Positions 1 to 7,843 are shown, numbered from the stretch's first letter. The stretch: DNA of 64,000 nucleotides from Deltaproteobacteria bacterium UBA5205 (GCA_002412715.1 DHVP01000025.1:62524-126523); one strand, 5' to 3'. The notes: a model not told the origin generated them from the letters alone. Translations and numbers: made by a program.

Positions 1-538
1 ATGCCTGGTTGAAAGTGTCGCGAAGCTTCACTGCAGCGTATTCGGCTGTGGTGAAATGTTTCATCTTGTCGGCACCTCCACCGGGAGGTCCGGCCAGCAG
101 GATGGACACTTCACGAACCTTCTTCTGGAATTCCCTGAAGTCGGAATTGACCGACGGGATGGTTACCGGCGTCTTGCTCTTCGCGGCCTCGGCAAAATAC
201 TTGCCGTCGGCTTTCGAGAAAGCCCCGGTATTGTTCTTCATGTATTGCGATATCATCCGGTCCGTGTACGAGGACATATTGTACTTGACGAAAGACACAG
301 CCTTTGTGTTGATCATTCCCGGCTCGAGTTTGATCTTCACTTCCTCGTTCCATACCGATTTGATCTTATCGGTGATTGCCTCGGTGACCGTCTTCTGGAT
401 CATGTTCATAAGAACGGGAAAGTTAACAACCTGCACGGCGGTACCGTAGGCACTAGTGACAAGCACGAAAATGATCATTACCCCGCAGATCACCTTCCCG
501 GTTTTCATACCAAAAAACATTCGCAGTCCGTCTTTCAT
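1..538 (-). CDS. Exported protein of the type IV secretion cluster, 3' end cut by window edge
   Basis: The frame is open from ATG 538 to the window edge (179 codons seen), so the C-terminus is missing. A GGAGG ribosome site lies 7 bases before the ATG; a second in-frame ATG sits at 508. Residues 1-32 form a basic start followed by a hydrophobic stretch (VICGVMIIFVLVTSAYG), which reads as a signal peptide or membrane anchor. The rest is polar with no catalytic motif I recognise. It is the most downstream visible gene of the minus-strand Dot/Icm-like operon and shares its direction. A VirB5- or TrbJ-like pilus or periplasmic role is possible from context only; I could not assign a family. Confidence 0.7.
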   Translation of the reverse strand, partial: MKDGLRMFFGMKTGKVICGVMIIFVLVTSAYGTAVQVVNFPVLMNMIQKTVTEAITDKIKSVWNEEVKIKLEPGMINTKAVSFVKYNMSSYTDRMISQYMKNNTGAFSKADGKYFAEAAKSKTPVTIPSVNSDFREFQKKVREVSILLAGPPGGGADKMKHFTTAEYAAVKLRDTFNQA

Positions 539-557
539 ACTTTGTCCTCCGTATTAT

Positions 558-800
558 CTAATAGCCTCCGTGGCAGGAATCTTGTTGGGACGGCAGTGAT
601 GAAATTGCCGGAGACTGTGGACCATCACCCTCGAGCGTATGTTCATTTATTCCGCGAATGATGAAGTCCTGTCGATCGCCCATAGAAAAGAAGTATATCG
701 GTGAACGCGGCCGGCAGACGGAGTCTGCCCAGATTTGCCTTTGTCGCTGTCTCTCAGGCGGAACCTGCTCAAGAAGAGCTCGTTTGATATCCGCTTGCAT
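558..800 (-). CDS. Candidate small CDS between the DotB-like ATPase and the first exported protein
   Basis: The 80-codon frame from ATG 800 ends in TAG 20 bases before the next gene, with that gene's ribosome site in between, as expected in a packed operon. No ribosome site precedes ATG 800. The same frame stays open upstream to about 884, but without an ATG, GTG or TTG start. A different frame begins with ATG 888 overlapping the ATPase stop (TAATG) and ends after 18 codons; a +1 shift would join the two into a product of about 110 residues. The peptide (for example IKRALLEQVPPE) resembles coding sequence but matches nothing I know. The start is unresolved and the gene may be broken. Confidence 0.35.
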   Translation of the reverse strand: MQADIKRALLEQVPPERQRQRQIWADSVCRPRSPIYFFSMGDRQDFIIRGINEHTLEGDGPQSPAISSLPSQQDSCHGGY

Positions 801-887
801 AGATCCACAACAGACTAAGCACTCGACTAAGTCAAGTCCGCTCGTTTCTGTCCAAAGCCGCTTTTCCTTTTCTCCATTCAGGTCTCA

Positions 888-1979
888 TTACTCCCGCATA
901 AATAGAGCAGGATCGTTGGTTGCCCTGCGGGCGCCGGGCTCCTCCACCTCGCCGGAATCGACGAGAACCCTCAGACTCTGGTTGAGAGTCCAGCCTATCT
1001 TCCCGCTTCTTTGCTGCCGGCGCAGAAGGTCATATTTGCCCCCCAGGAGCAATTCCCGGGTAGCCGTATCCTTCGTGTCCAGAAATTCGGTGGCGAGGGC
1101 CAGCCGGTCCTTCTGACGGCGGGATCCCGCCGCCGGCACCAGTACCTGGACCATCACGGCGAGCAGCACGTCTGTCAGTTCCCGGATCATCCATTCCTGT
1201 TTCTCCACGGGGAACATCGACGCTATCCTTGAGGGAACCTGTGTTGCCATGAGCGTGTGTATCGTCGTAAATACGAGGTGTCCCGTTTTGGCCGCCTGGA
1301 TTGCCGCCGATGCTGTTTCGGGGTCCCTGACCTCGCCCACCAGGATCACGTCGGGCCTCTGACGCATTGCCGCCCTCAGCGCCCGTTCGAAGGACAGTGT
1401 CGTGGTGCCCACCTCCCGTTCGATGATGTTGCCCATCCCCTCGGGAATGTCGTATTCGATGGGATCTTCTATGGTGATGCAGTTGAGGCACCTTGACTTC
1501 ACAAGGTATGCGATAATGGATGCAAGGGTCGTAGATTTGCCGCTGCCTGTCGGACCGGCAATGAAGATGATGCCGCCCCCCGAACTTTCAAGAACCAGAC
1601 GGAGAAGATCATTGGGAATCCCGAGGTTGACGGGGCTTGGGTCCACCGCCTTGAGGCGCCTCATGACTACGGAAACCCCTTTTTTCGTCAGGCACAGGTT
1701 GACACGAAACCTGACAGTCGCCTTTTCTTTACCGGTGCCCGTTTGCCTGATATAGGAGAGGTCTTTCTCCTCCCGGTCGTAGAGCTGGGCCCTGGCACCG
1801 GAAACCTTGAGGATCCTCTCTATGGCTTCATCTATCTCGTATCCTTCGGGCACTGCGTGATCGGCGGCGGCCATTCGTCCATGGACCCTCAGGAATACCG
1901 GGCTCTCCGACTGGATGTAGATATCGGAGGCATCCTCCCGGATTGCCGCATCGATTATTTCATCAAGAAAATTGTCCAT
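888..1979 (-). CDS. DotB/TraJ-type secretion ATPase (PulE/VirB11 superfamily)
   Basis: At 363 residues this is close to the usual size of DotB and IncI TraJ, the cytoplasmic hexameric ATPases that power type IVB secretion. Visible motifs are the Walker A GPTGSGKST at about 142-150, an Asp-box-like ITIEDPIEY at about 169-177, the Walker B region DVILVGEVRDPETA at about 210-223 and a following His box with TTIH. The short N-terminal domain before the P-loop fits DotB/PilT better than the longer GspE. It is surrounded by DotC-, DotH- and DotI-like genes on the same strand, which supports the type IVB assignment over a twitching-motility PilT. Start ATG 1979 has only a weak ribosome site. Confidence 0.85.
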   Translation of the reverse strand: MDNFLDEIIDAAIREDASDIYIQSESPVFLRVHGRMAAADHAVPEGYEIDEAIERILKVSGARAQLYDREEKDLSYIRQTGTGKEKATVRFRVNLCLTKKGVSVVMRRLKAVDPSPVNLGIPNDLLRLVLESSGGGIIFIAGPTGSGKSTTLASIIAYLVKSRCLNCITIEDPIEYDIPEGMGNIIEREVGTTTLSFERALRAAMRQRPDVILVGEVRDPETASAAIQAAKTGHLVFTTIHTLMATQVPSRIASMFPVEKQEWMIRELTDVLLAVMVQVLVPAAGSRRQKDRLALATEFLDTKDTATRELLLGGKYDLLRRQQRSGKIGWTLNQSLRVLVDSGEVEEPGARRATNDPALFMRE

Positions 1980-2011
1980 TCATTATTTCCGTATTTTCCC
2001 GGTAAAACCCT

Positions 2012-2332
2012 TCACCTGCAGCGCAGCCACTCGGTGCCGAGGAGATATGCCAGGTAACGCCTGAGTACTCCGGACCGGCTGTATCCCCGCTGCCTCAGCT
2101 CTTCCTTTCTTTTTCTGCGCGCAAAGATATACAGGGCGACGGACCCCGAGATACCCGTCGTAATCACGAAGACGCCGATTCCCTCCGAGATGTATGACAG
2201 GATGGATGCGACGCCGTTGCCGAGCATCGCCGGACAAATGCAGACCAGGAGGTCTTCCAGGGATATATTGAGCCTCGGGACAATGATGGCGCTGTTTATG
2301 TTTTGATAGTCGTGTCTCGATTCCGGACCCAC
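2012..2332 (-). CDS. Small inner-membrane protein of the type IVB cluster
   Basis: The product is 106 residues from GTG 2332. A hydrophobic stretch at about 38-68 (ending ...SGSVALYIFARR) is followed by a very basic tail (RRKRKEELRQRGYSR), which gives a membrane anchor with a cytoplasmic tail by the positive-inside rule. It lies 6 bases after the stop of the preceding DotP-like gene and just before the ATPase gene, so it is part of the same operon. No family was recognised; small poorly conserved membrane proteins are common between dot/icm and tra genes. Confidence 0.65.
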   Translation of the reverse strand: MGPESRHDYQNINSAIIVPRLNISLEDLLVCICPAMLGNGVASILSYISEGIGVFVITTGISGSVALYIFARRKRKEELRQRGYSRSGVLRRYLAYLLGTEWLRCR

Positions 2333-2338
2333 GATGGT

Positions 2339-2716
2339 CTACCCGGCGCTAGCCGTCATCGTTGCCTTGATGATCCCAAGGATGGCGGAGGTCGATACCA
2401 GGCACCCTCCAAAAGCGACTTTCTTCCACGCACCCTGCGCACCCTGAGGGTTGCCGTCTCTGTTGGCCATCATGACAAAACCCCATACGATGAGGCCTGT
2501 TCCGGCGCAAAAGGAGATCGCCAGCAAACCGTACATGATTATATTCGCAAGATTGCTGAGGAACTCACCGGCATCCGTGGTCTCCTGGGCCCACTTGCTT
2601 TCGTTGAACGTCTGCGCCCAACTGTCCGTGACAGTCAAAACCGTGCACAACGAAAACAGCGCCATAGAAGAATAGTGCAAAAGCCGATCTTTGCCTGTTT
2701 CTGCTTTTTCCAACAT
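2339..2716 (-). CDS. Small two-TM protein resembling IcmD/DotP or IncI TraR
   Basis: I choose ATG 2716, which follows an AGGAG site, over an upstream ATG at 2818 that lies inside the preceding gene. The 125-residue product has a signal-like or TM segment near 15-35, then a TM with a glycine-rich linker (about 53-80, containing GLIVWGFVMMANRDGN) and a final TM (FGGCLVSTSAILGIIKATM). This layout, with two hydrophobic segments split by a short Gly/Asn/Gln turn, is typical of the IcmD/DotP and IcmC/DotE small proteins of type IVB systems. The assignment rests on topology and neighbours, not on a diagnostic motif. Confidence 0.65.
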   Translation of the reverse strand: MLEKAETGKDRLLHYSSMALFSLCTVLTVTDSWAQTFNESKWAQETTDAGEFLSNLANIIMYGLLAISFCAGTGLIVWGFVMMANRDGNPQGAQGAWKKVAFGGCLVSTSAILGIIKATMTASAG

Positions 2717-2720
2717 GGTC

Positions 2721-3200
2721 CTAATTTCTCCTTTCTTTCGTGAGTATGTCGCTGAACATGGCCCGTTCGTCGTCAGATTGGAAATAGATGTCACCCCTGT
2801 CGAAGGAAAGGCCTCCATAGAGGTATCTTTCTAGGGTTACTTTGAAAACCCAGGATACATACCCGACAAGGACAAAGCTGACGACCAGCTGAATCATGGC
2901 CATGACACTGAGGCCCGCTATACCACTTCCGTGGATCTTGAGCGCTATGCCGCAGCCACCGGCACAGAAGGCCATAAGAAGAAGGAAGAGACCCCCCATC
3001 TTCAGCCACGTCGCAATCCTTTTTTCACCGGACATGAGAGGAGTGCACCGCCCGAGCTCCACCTCCTGTCTCTTGCCATCGGCAGTTTCGAAGATCAAAC
3101 TTCCCGCACCTTCTCCCTCGCGCTGATGAATCACTATCTTTCTCTGAACGGGTACGGGAATCTTTTCGTCAAGCTTGCCCGGCAAGTATCTGACCAACAC
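2721..3200 (-). CDS. Two-TM membrane protein of the type IVB cluster, family unknown
   Basis: The 159-residue product starts at GTG 3200, with a GGGGG-rich ribosome site 8-12 bases upstream. Residues 1-65 are polar; two hydrophobic segments follow at about 68-88 (GGLFLLLMAFCAGGCGIAL) and 95-118 (LSVMAMIQLVVSFVLVGYVSW). An acidic C-terminal tail of about 35 residues then ends the protein, so both termini probably face the cytoplasm. It stops 4 bases before the DotP-like start, and so is tightly coupled to it. I recognise no domain. Confidence 0.65.
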   Translation of the reverse strand: MLVRYLPGKLDEKIPVPVQRKIVIHQREGEGAGSLIFETADGKRQEVELGRCTPLMSGEKRIATWLKMGGLFLLLMAFCAGGCGIALKIHGSGIAGLSVMAMIQLVVSFVLVGYVSWVFKVTLERYLYGGLSFDRGDIYFQSDDERAMFSDILTKERRN

Positions 3201-3212
3201 GTAAATTGCCCC

Positions 3213-3875
3213 CTACTCGACCCTGATCGGCTGGCGCCCGAGCTTACGATAAAACTCCATGGCTCCGTCGCATTTCAGTTTGAAGGTCTTTGCGATAACC
3301 GCCCATTTTCCGCCGTCCCCATGGGGAGCGATGGTTACAAACACGTCGTCAGGTTTTGGGGATGTGCCCAGGGATGAAAAGGCCTCCGCCTCCGTTGAAA
3401 AGGAATCGACCAGAAAATAACAGAAATTGGCCCTGTCCTTGCTGAGCCAGTCTCCGCCTGAATCGTCGGAGACGAACCGGGGAGGCGACACTATCTTCCA
3501 TACCAGCGTCGGCGCCGAATAACTGCTTCCGTCCTGGCTTATCTTCGCGGGATTGTAAATGAGGCTGACCTGTGCCGGCAAGATGGCACCGCCTTTCGTC
3601 AGCTCCAGGTAGAGGAGCTCATCACGGTAGCTTCGGACGAAATCCCTCAGTCGTGTCTCCAACTCCTGTCTGCACAGGTTCCTGCCTTCCCTTCCGCCTT
3701 CCTGTCTGCCCTCTTCCCTGGCGATGCGGATCGATTCCGACTCGATCACATCTTCCGGCACTGCCCGGATGGTGGGAGCGCACGCACCCGTGGCCAGCAG
3801 GATTCCTGCCAGAACAACGACATTGATGAGCGCAAGCGGAAGACTTTTCTCTTTCACATCATCACCTGTCTCCAT
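3213..3875 (-). CDS. DotC/TraI-like outer-membrane lipoprotein
   Basis: This is a 220-residue lipoprotein precursor: a hydrophobic stretch runs into the lipobox LATG-AC near residue 31. The next 100 residues follow the pattern of the DotC C-terminal region: a Gly-Gln/Glu-rich helix (REEGRQEGGREGRNL), a helix with RDFVRSYRDELLYLEL, then a beta-rich part ending near VWKIVSPPRF. DotC is part of the outer-membrane core complex with DotD and DotH. It is shorter than Legionella DotC (about 300 residues), mainly at the N-terminus. The start overlaps the preceding gene by 14 bases; GTG 3857 is an alternative start. Confidence 0.6.
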   Translation of the reverse strand: METGDDVKEKSLPLALINVVVLAGILLATGACAPTIRAVPEDVIESESIRIAREEGRQEGGREGRNLCRQELETRLRDFVRSYRDELLYLELTKGGAILPAQVSLIYNPAKISQDGSSYSAPTLVWKIVSPPRFVSDDSGGDWLSKDRANFCYFLVDSFSTEAEAFSSLGTSPKPDDVFVTIAPHGDGGKWAVIAKTFKLKCDGAMEFYRKLGRQPIRVE

Positions 3876-4134
3876 TCCTTTGCGTTCTTATGTCTTCGAC
3901 GACTACACTGCGGGTCTTTTGGGGCGGCTCGTCCTGCCGGTACTGATAGGGATAGCCGACCGAGAAGGACTTCACGAAGGCGATCTGTCTTGCAAGGGCA
4001 TTTACCAGGACGGAAGATGCGATGTCCGGAGGATTGGCGCGTGTCTCCTCAGCCGTCAGCACCGTCCCGGCACCGCATGTGAGCGCGATAAGGGCAATGC
4101 AGCAGCTAACGGGCATTAGTGAACGTCTTGCCAT
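3862..4134 (-). CDS. Small exported protein between the DotH-like and DotC-like genes
   Basis: Ninety residues with a clear signal peptide (MARRSLMPVSCCIALIALTC...) and an AGGAGGG ribosome site 7 bases before ATG 4134. The mature part is about 60 residues, polar, with tyrosines (GYPYQYRQ). It overlaps the DotH-like gene by 29 bases upstream and the DotC-like gene by 14 bases downstream, which indicates translational coupling. Its position between DotH and DotC partners is where DotD-like outer-membrane components can sit, but it is too short and lacks a convincing lipobox, so I leave it unassigned. Confidence 0.65.
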   Translation of the reverse strand: MARRSLMPVSCCIALIALTCGAGTVLTAEETRANPPDIASSVLVNALARQIAFVKSFSVGYPYQYRQDEPPQKTRSVVVEDIRTQRNGDR

Positions 4135-4954
4135 CCCCTACCCTCCTCACGGTTATTTCGCGGCCTCGTAAAGCCACTACGCTCGTCCCGTTGCCAAGAT
4201 CCACGCAGAATTCATGGTCGCCGACAGGCATCACTTTTCCGGCGATCATGAAGACATAAAGTTCGGGCCCGGACAGCTTCATCATCCTGATAAAGGGATA
4301 GGCCGCAAGCTTTGTCAGGGACGGCGACCTGCCCTCGAGAAGGATGTCCTCGGCGGTACCCTTTGCAGGGATGCGCTGGGTCGTGATGACACGCACCATC
4401 GCCTCCGTCAGGTCCACCCCGGCGCCCAGGCTCCCCCGCCTTATATTAACGGTAAGATCGGCCTCGCCCGATGCTCCATCCTCGACAAGAACATAGTGAT
4501 GCGGCACCGGCCCACCCTGTGTTCTTTCGAAGACGACAATATTAGTTGATTTGAATTCACTCACCGGAAAGATGACGAGCGAATTGCCTTTTGTTTCGAC
4601 GGTGAATTTCTCCCGCGCACCGATGGCAATATCGTCGGCAGTAAAAACGTAGGGGAGGTTGATAACGGTTCCGTACCCGTATACAAGATGAATTCTGGGC
4701 ACGACTCCGGGGACTTCACCGATGTCGCGCACCCTCATGCGGGACAGTTCCGGGTCTTTCTCGATGAGCGGCTTCAGACGCTGCACCTTCTCCTTGATCT
4801 CACGAATGTCCTCTTCGGGAAGATCGAAGGGAGGGACGGTTATCTGTGTCTCCGCCGGCTGTTTCCGAGCCTCCGGCATCTGGTCTGTTGCCGCGTCAGT
4901 TGCCGGCAGGTTCAGAAAAACGAACAATATACAGACCGAAAGGGTTCTCCACAC
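4106..4954 (-). CDS. DotH/IcmK (TraN) or VirB9-like outer-membrane core protein
   Basis: The 282-residue product starts at GTG 4954 with AGGAG 6 bases upstream, then a signal peptide ending near ...LPATDAATD. A charged coiled region (EEDIREIKEKVQRLKPLIEK) precedes a beta-rich domain. There, a hydrophobic VYGYGTVINLPYVF strand, a GAREKF turn and the sequence STNIVVFERT resemble the VirB9/DotH beta-sandwich, where a TN-L/I-V-V strand is conserved. In type IVB systems DotH builds the outer-membrane ring with DotC, DotD, DotF and DotG. It overlaps the upstream DotI-like gene by 59 bases. DotH is preferred over VirB9 because its neighbours are Dot-type. Confidence 0.65.
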   Translation of the reverse strand: MWRTLSVCILFVFLNLPATDAATDQMPEARKQPAETQITVPPFDLPEEDIREIKEKVQRLKPLIEKDPELSRMRVRDIGEVPGVVPRIHLVYGYGTVINLPYVFTADDIAIGAREKFTVETKGNSLVIFPVSEFKSTNIVVFERTQGGPVPHHYVLVEDGASGEADLTVNIRRGSLGAGVDLTEAMVRVITTQRIPAKGTAEDILLEGRSPSLTKLAAYPFIRMMKLSGPELYVFMIAGKVMPVGDHEFCVDLGNGTSVVALRGREITVRRVGDGKTFTNAR

Positions 4955-5585
4955 TGCGCGCTCCTTTGTGCAACTTTATCTCGTATGTTTTCATTTTAAG
5001 GTCTTCGCCGGATGCCTCTTCTCCGACAACACGAACGGCGTTGAGTCGCACCGAGACGAGAATGACGGCTTCCCTGCCGTGTATCTTCGAATCTTTCAAG
5101 GCACTCCACTCGGCAGTGACGATAACCTTCTGATCCGACAGGGACTTGAGGTAATTGTCCCGGTACGGCTCGTAGAACGCCTTAAAAGAGGCAGGGTCAA
5201 AGCGCTTCGATACCCGGCCCATCCGGCTGGTAAAATCGCCCTGCGACTTTACCTCAACGTACGTCCACCCGAGGATGTCTCTAATCGCATCCCGGCAGAA
5301 GATCTCAAGCTCCGGCCAATGGATCCTGTCGGGATCATCGACCCGGATCAGGGATGGCCTGCCAGCGGCATCCATGAAAACAATCTTGTCCTTTCCTTTT
5401 CCGGCAGCCACAATGACAACCGATGCTATTGCCATAACGATGCCGAAAATCACCGCCGCCGCGGAGATGGCAAGAAGCGCCCGGGAGGTAAGCCTGAGCC
5501 CCCTGAATATGCCAACCTCTATGGCAAGGGCCTGCATGCCGTCTTCCACGGTCCGTTTTTGTTTCTCCTTGTTGAATACCGCCAT
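4896..5585 (-). CDS. DotI/IcmL (TraM), VirB8-like inner-membrane protein
   Basis: The 229-residue product starts at ATG 5585 after an AGGAG site. It has a cytoplasmic N-terminus of about 36 residues, one TM at about 37-62 (LLAISAAAVIFGIVMAIASV...) and a periplasmic domain. That domain has a helix/strand order like VirB8/DotI (NTF2-like fold): acidic helix with DAIRDILGWTYVEVK, then aromatic helix FKAFYEPYRDNYLKSL, then four strands. DotI forms an inner-membrane ring linking the ATPases to the outer core. It is the first gene of the leftward operon, and its promoter region is shared with the divergent gene at 5635. Confidence 0.7.
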   Translation of the reverse strand: MAVFNKEKQKRTVEDGMQALAIEVGIFRGLRLTSRALLAISAAAVIFGIVMAIASVVIVAAGKGKDKIVFMDAAGRPSLIRVDDPDRIHWPELEIFCRDAIRDILGWTYVEVKSQGDFTSRMGRVSKRFDPASFKAFYEPYRDNYLKSLSDQKVIVTAEWSALKDSKIHGREAVILVSVRLNAVRVVGEEASGEDLKMKTYEIKLHKGARSVENPFGLYIVRFSEPAGN

Positions 5586-5634
5586 CCATCTCCTGCTATA
5601 TGATAAATAGCGCCACGGAAAGGTTTATGGACCC

Positions 5635-5889
5635 ATGACAGAATTGATCACGAAACTGATCGGCAACGCGCAGACCATGGTCTCCCCCATGATGCCCGTG
5701 CTGGGAACCTACCTCATCATCAGGGGCCTCATACGCCTCGCGAATGGGAATGACGCCGCTAAAGGAGGGGCGGGCGGGGGAAAGATGATCCTCATCGGGT
5801 CCTTCCTGACGTGCTATAAGCTGACATCCTGGATCGTTATCACCACGCTCACACGATGCGGCCTTGGTCTCGGCAGTGCCGGTCTTTAA
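5635..5889 (+). CDS. Small two-TM protein (DotE/IcmC- or DotP-like), opposite strand to the cluster
   Basis: Eighty-four residues on the plus strand from ATG 5635, with GGAAAGG about 8-11 bases upstream. Two hydrophobic segments (about 20-38, VLGTYLIIRGLIRLA, and 50-72, MILIGSFLTCYKLTSWIVI) flank a glycine- and alanine-rich turn, the same layout as IcmC/DotE and IcmD/DotP proteins. The minus strand has an overlapping frame (5596-5907), but that protein is hydrophilic, low-complexity and His/Asp/Gly-rich, so I judge it a shadow. The gene diverges from the DotI-like gene and converges with the coupling-protein gene, whose stop is 14 bases away. Confidence 0.6.
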   Translation: MTELITKLIGNAQTMVSPMMPVLGTYLIIRGLIRLANGNDAAKGGAGGGKMILIGSFLTCYKLTSWIVITTLTRCGLGLGSAGL

Positions 5890-5903
5890 GCGGCTTACGT
5901 CGG

Positions 5904-7667
5904 TCAATGCAGGCCTGCGGGCGGATCGCCGGGAGGATTTTCCGGTGCTTTTTTCACGTATTTCATCAGCTTTAACTCCTTCACATCGCCTCTGGGCGGA
6001 ATATAACGTGTTCTGAACCGCCTTACCTCATCCCCGGCAAAAATATATCCTTCCCCGATTTGCAGCCCCGTCAAATCTCTTACCTCTATCCTGCTGCCTT
6101 TTTGAAAGGCATAGGTTCCATCCCAGTTACCGAGGCTCTCCATCATCTTGCTGTCATTTCGAATGTTGGGCATCATAAAGAAGGATTCACCTGCCCGCTC
6201 CCCAAGGAATTTGGCCGTGTCCGTATCCTCTACCTTCATGACGATCTTATAGTTCGTATTGCCGATAAGTCTTTTCGCATCCGTCTCGGATGCCTTGAAG
6301 AGCGAGGCAAGCTCCTGAACGGATATGATGACGCCAAAGCCCAGCGAACGGCCCTGCGCCAGAACGGTATCGAACCCTTCCACGGCATAAGACCCGTACT
6401 CGTCCGCAATAAGGGTAAAGGGGACTGATGGCCTTCGCCGGCGGACCTCGCGCCGAATCTCTTCATAATTACCCTCGACCCTTGTGCCGAGTGCCGTCGT
6501 CAATGCGATTTTGAAGGCATTGAGGGTGAGTCTCCCCAGGGCCTGGAGGGTAGAAATCGAGTATGACAGAGAGGGCAGGAGAACAACCAGGATGCGGCTG
6601 TTGGATACCACATCGACCATATCGATCTCCGGGGCATCGGTATCGAAGATCCGGTTGAACGTCCCGGCAAGAAGATCGAGCGGGGCACCCCACTGCTGAA
6701 CGAAGAACCCGTATTGTCTCAGCACCTCCCCGGCTGCCGGCGACATCCTCCCCTGGCCCCTGTTGCGATATTCCTCCCAGCCGGGTAGGTCGCCCAGCAA
6801 CCCCCTGAGGCGGGCCTTCACCGGCTGGCCGCCGTCGTACATGGGGTATCTTTCATCCGCCTCCAGGGCGAGGACCTCATCGAAAGAAAGGTGCCTGCGC
6901 ACCTGTGTGGGAGTGAGAACGTATTCACCGAACACCTCCGGGTGATCCCTGCGGTAAACAAGCTGCGTGAGAACCGCTTTCATGAGAATCTTGCCTCTCT
7001 CCTGCCAGTAAACCTGATCTCCCTCGGCCTGTTTTAAGAAACCTGTCATGATCTCGGCAAGAAAATCGGCGTCGCCGTGGGTCATGAAATTAAAAGTATG
7101 CGACTGAGCGGGATTCAGAAAGTTGAGGACGAGAAGGTCTTCCACACGATCGCACGTCTCGATGATCTCATAGAGTACCTCATAGGTATCGGTGACATCC
7201 GATTTGCCGTCGATGAAACAGAACCCTCCGCCGAGTCTCATGATGGAGTCCGCGATGCTCCTGATAGCCGTTGTCTTGCCTGAACCGGTGGTACCGATGA
7301 GCATCCCATGGCGGGTGATCTCCGGGATCGGAAGCATTACCGGTATACCATAGTGGTCCTTTCCCAGGAAAATGGCGGCCTCGCCCCGTTTGCGCGCGAA
7401 GACCGGGCCCGGTGAGTTACCCGAAGCCATGATTTGAAGTACGAGGCCGGCGACGAAGAAACAAACAGCCATAAAAGGGCTCAGAAACACCATTGCAATT
7501 GAAACCGCCGTCGTTGCAAGCGGGTTGATCCACCGGATCTTCAGCCAGGTTTCGGGACTTAGTCGGGAAGCGGGTGTGATTTTCGCCCGCTGCGCCCTCT
7601 CATGAATGGATTGTGCCACACTCTCAGGAATAGCGATGAAGACGGGTAATAGGTAACATCTGTCCAA
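5904..7667 (-). CDS. DotL/IcmO (TrbC)-type coupling ATPase
   Basis: This is a type IV coupling protein of up to 587 residues. Two hydrophobic segments at about 50-80 anchor it in the inner membrane. The Walker A GTTGSGKTT is at about 125-133, followed by the GGGFCFIDGKSD strand typical of FtsK/VirD4 proteins. The Walker B-like FTLIADEYGSY is near 430, with a later VIISVQELASL arginine-finger region. Such proteins recruit substrates or relaxosome to the secretion channel. Dot-type neighbours and two close N-terminal TMs favour DotL/TrbC over VirD4. It lacks the long C-terminal chaperone-binding tail of Legionella DotL. The leftmost start is TTG 7667 without a ribosome site; GTG 7619 is an alternative. 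Confidence 0.75.
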   Translation of the reverse strand: MDRCYLLPVFIAIPESVAQSIHERAQRAKITPASRLSPETWLKIRWINPLATTAVSIAMVFLSPFMAVCFFVAGLVLQIMASGNSPGPVFARKRGEAAIFLGKDHYGIPVMLPIPEITRHGMLIGTTGSGKTTAIRSIADSIMRLGGGFCFIDGKSDVTDTYEVLYEIIETCDRVEDLLVLNFLNPAQSHTFNFMTHGDADFLAEIMTGFLKQAEGDQVYWQERGKILMKAVLTQLVYRRDHPEVFGEYVLTPTQVRRHLSFDEVLALEADERYPMYDGGQPVKARLRGLLGDLPGWEEYRNRGQGRMSPAAGEVLRQYGFFVQQWGAPLDLLAGTFNRIFDTDAPEIDMVDVVSNSRILVVLLPSLSYSISTLQALGRLTLNAFKIALTTALGTRVEGNYEEIRREVRRRRPSVPFTLIADEYGSYAVEGFDTVLAQGRSLGFGVIISVQELASLFKASETDAKRLIGNTNYKIVMKVEDTDTAKFLGERAGESFFMMPNIRNDSKMMESLGNWDGTYAFQKGSRIEVRDLTGLQIGEGYIFAGDEVRRFRTRYIPPRGDVKELKLMKYVKKAPENPPGDPPAGLH

Positions 7668-7701
7668 AACAATGCAAAGGTCAACCTCTTTCCGGAGCCT
7701 C

Positions 7702-7843
7702 CGTCATTCCGGCGCAGGCCGGAAGCCAGGAGAGATTATGGATAAGGAATCACCATACGAAGGGACATCCAACTGTTCTAAAACATGTATGCTTCCAGTT
7801 GTATGAAAGTTCTTCCTGGCTTCCGGCCTGCGCCGGAATGACG
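7702..7843. repeat. Perfect 30-bp inverted repeat, REP/MITE-like element
   Basis: The arms 7702-7731 and 7814-7843 are exact reverse complements over 30 bases, separated by 82 bases. Each arm contains a small hairpin: TTCCGGC, loop GCAG, GCCGGAA. A single related copy with one base change in the core lies at 46690-46711, so this belongs to a dispersed family. No reading frame lies between the arms. It sits in the intergenic region between the coupling-protein gene and the tup-like operon, as REP-derived elements usually do. Confidence 0.8.

Noticed and set aside
888..1979. PilT-type twitching ATPase instead of DotB
   Set aside because: No type IV pilus genes are adjacent and the neighbours fit Dot-type secretion, although the families are related and sequence alone cannot fully exclude it.
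5596..5907. 103-residue minus-strand frame opposite the small two-TM gene
   Set aside because: The protein is hydrophilic, His/Asp/Gly-rich and without structure; the plus-strand frame has clear TM segments and a ribosome site.
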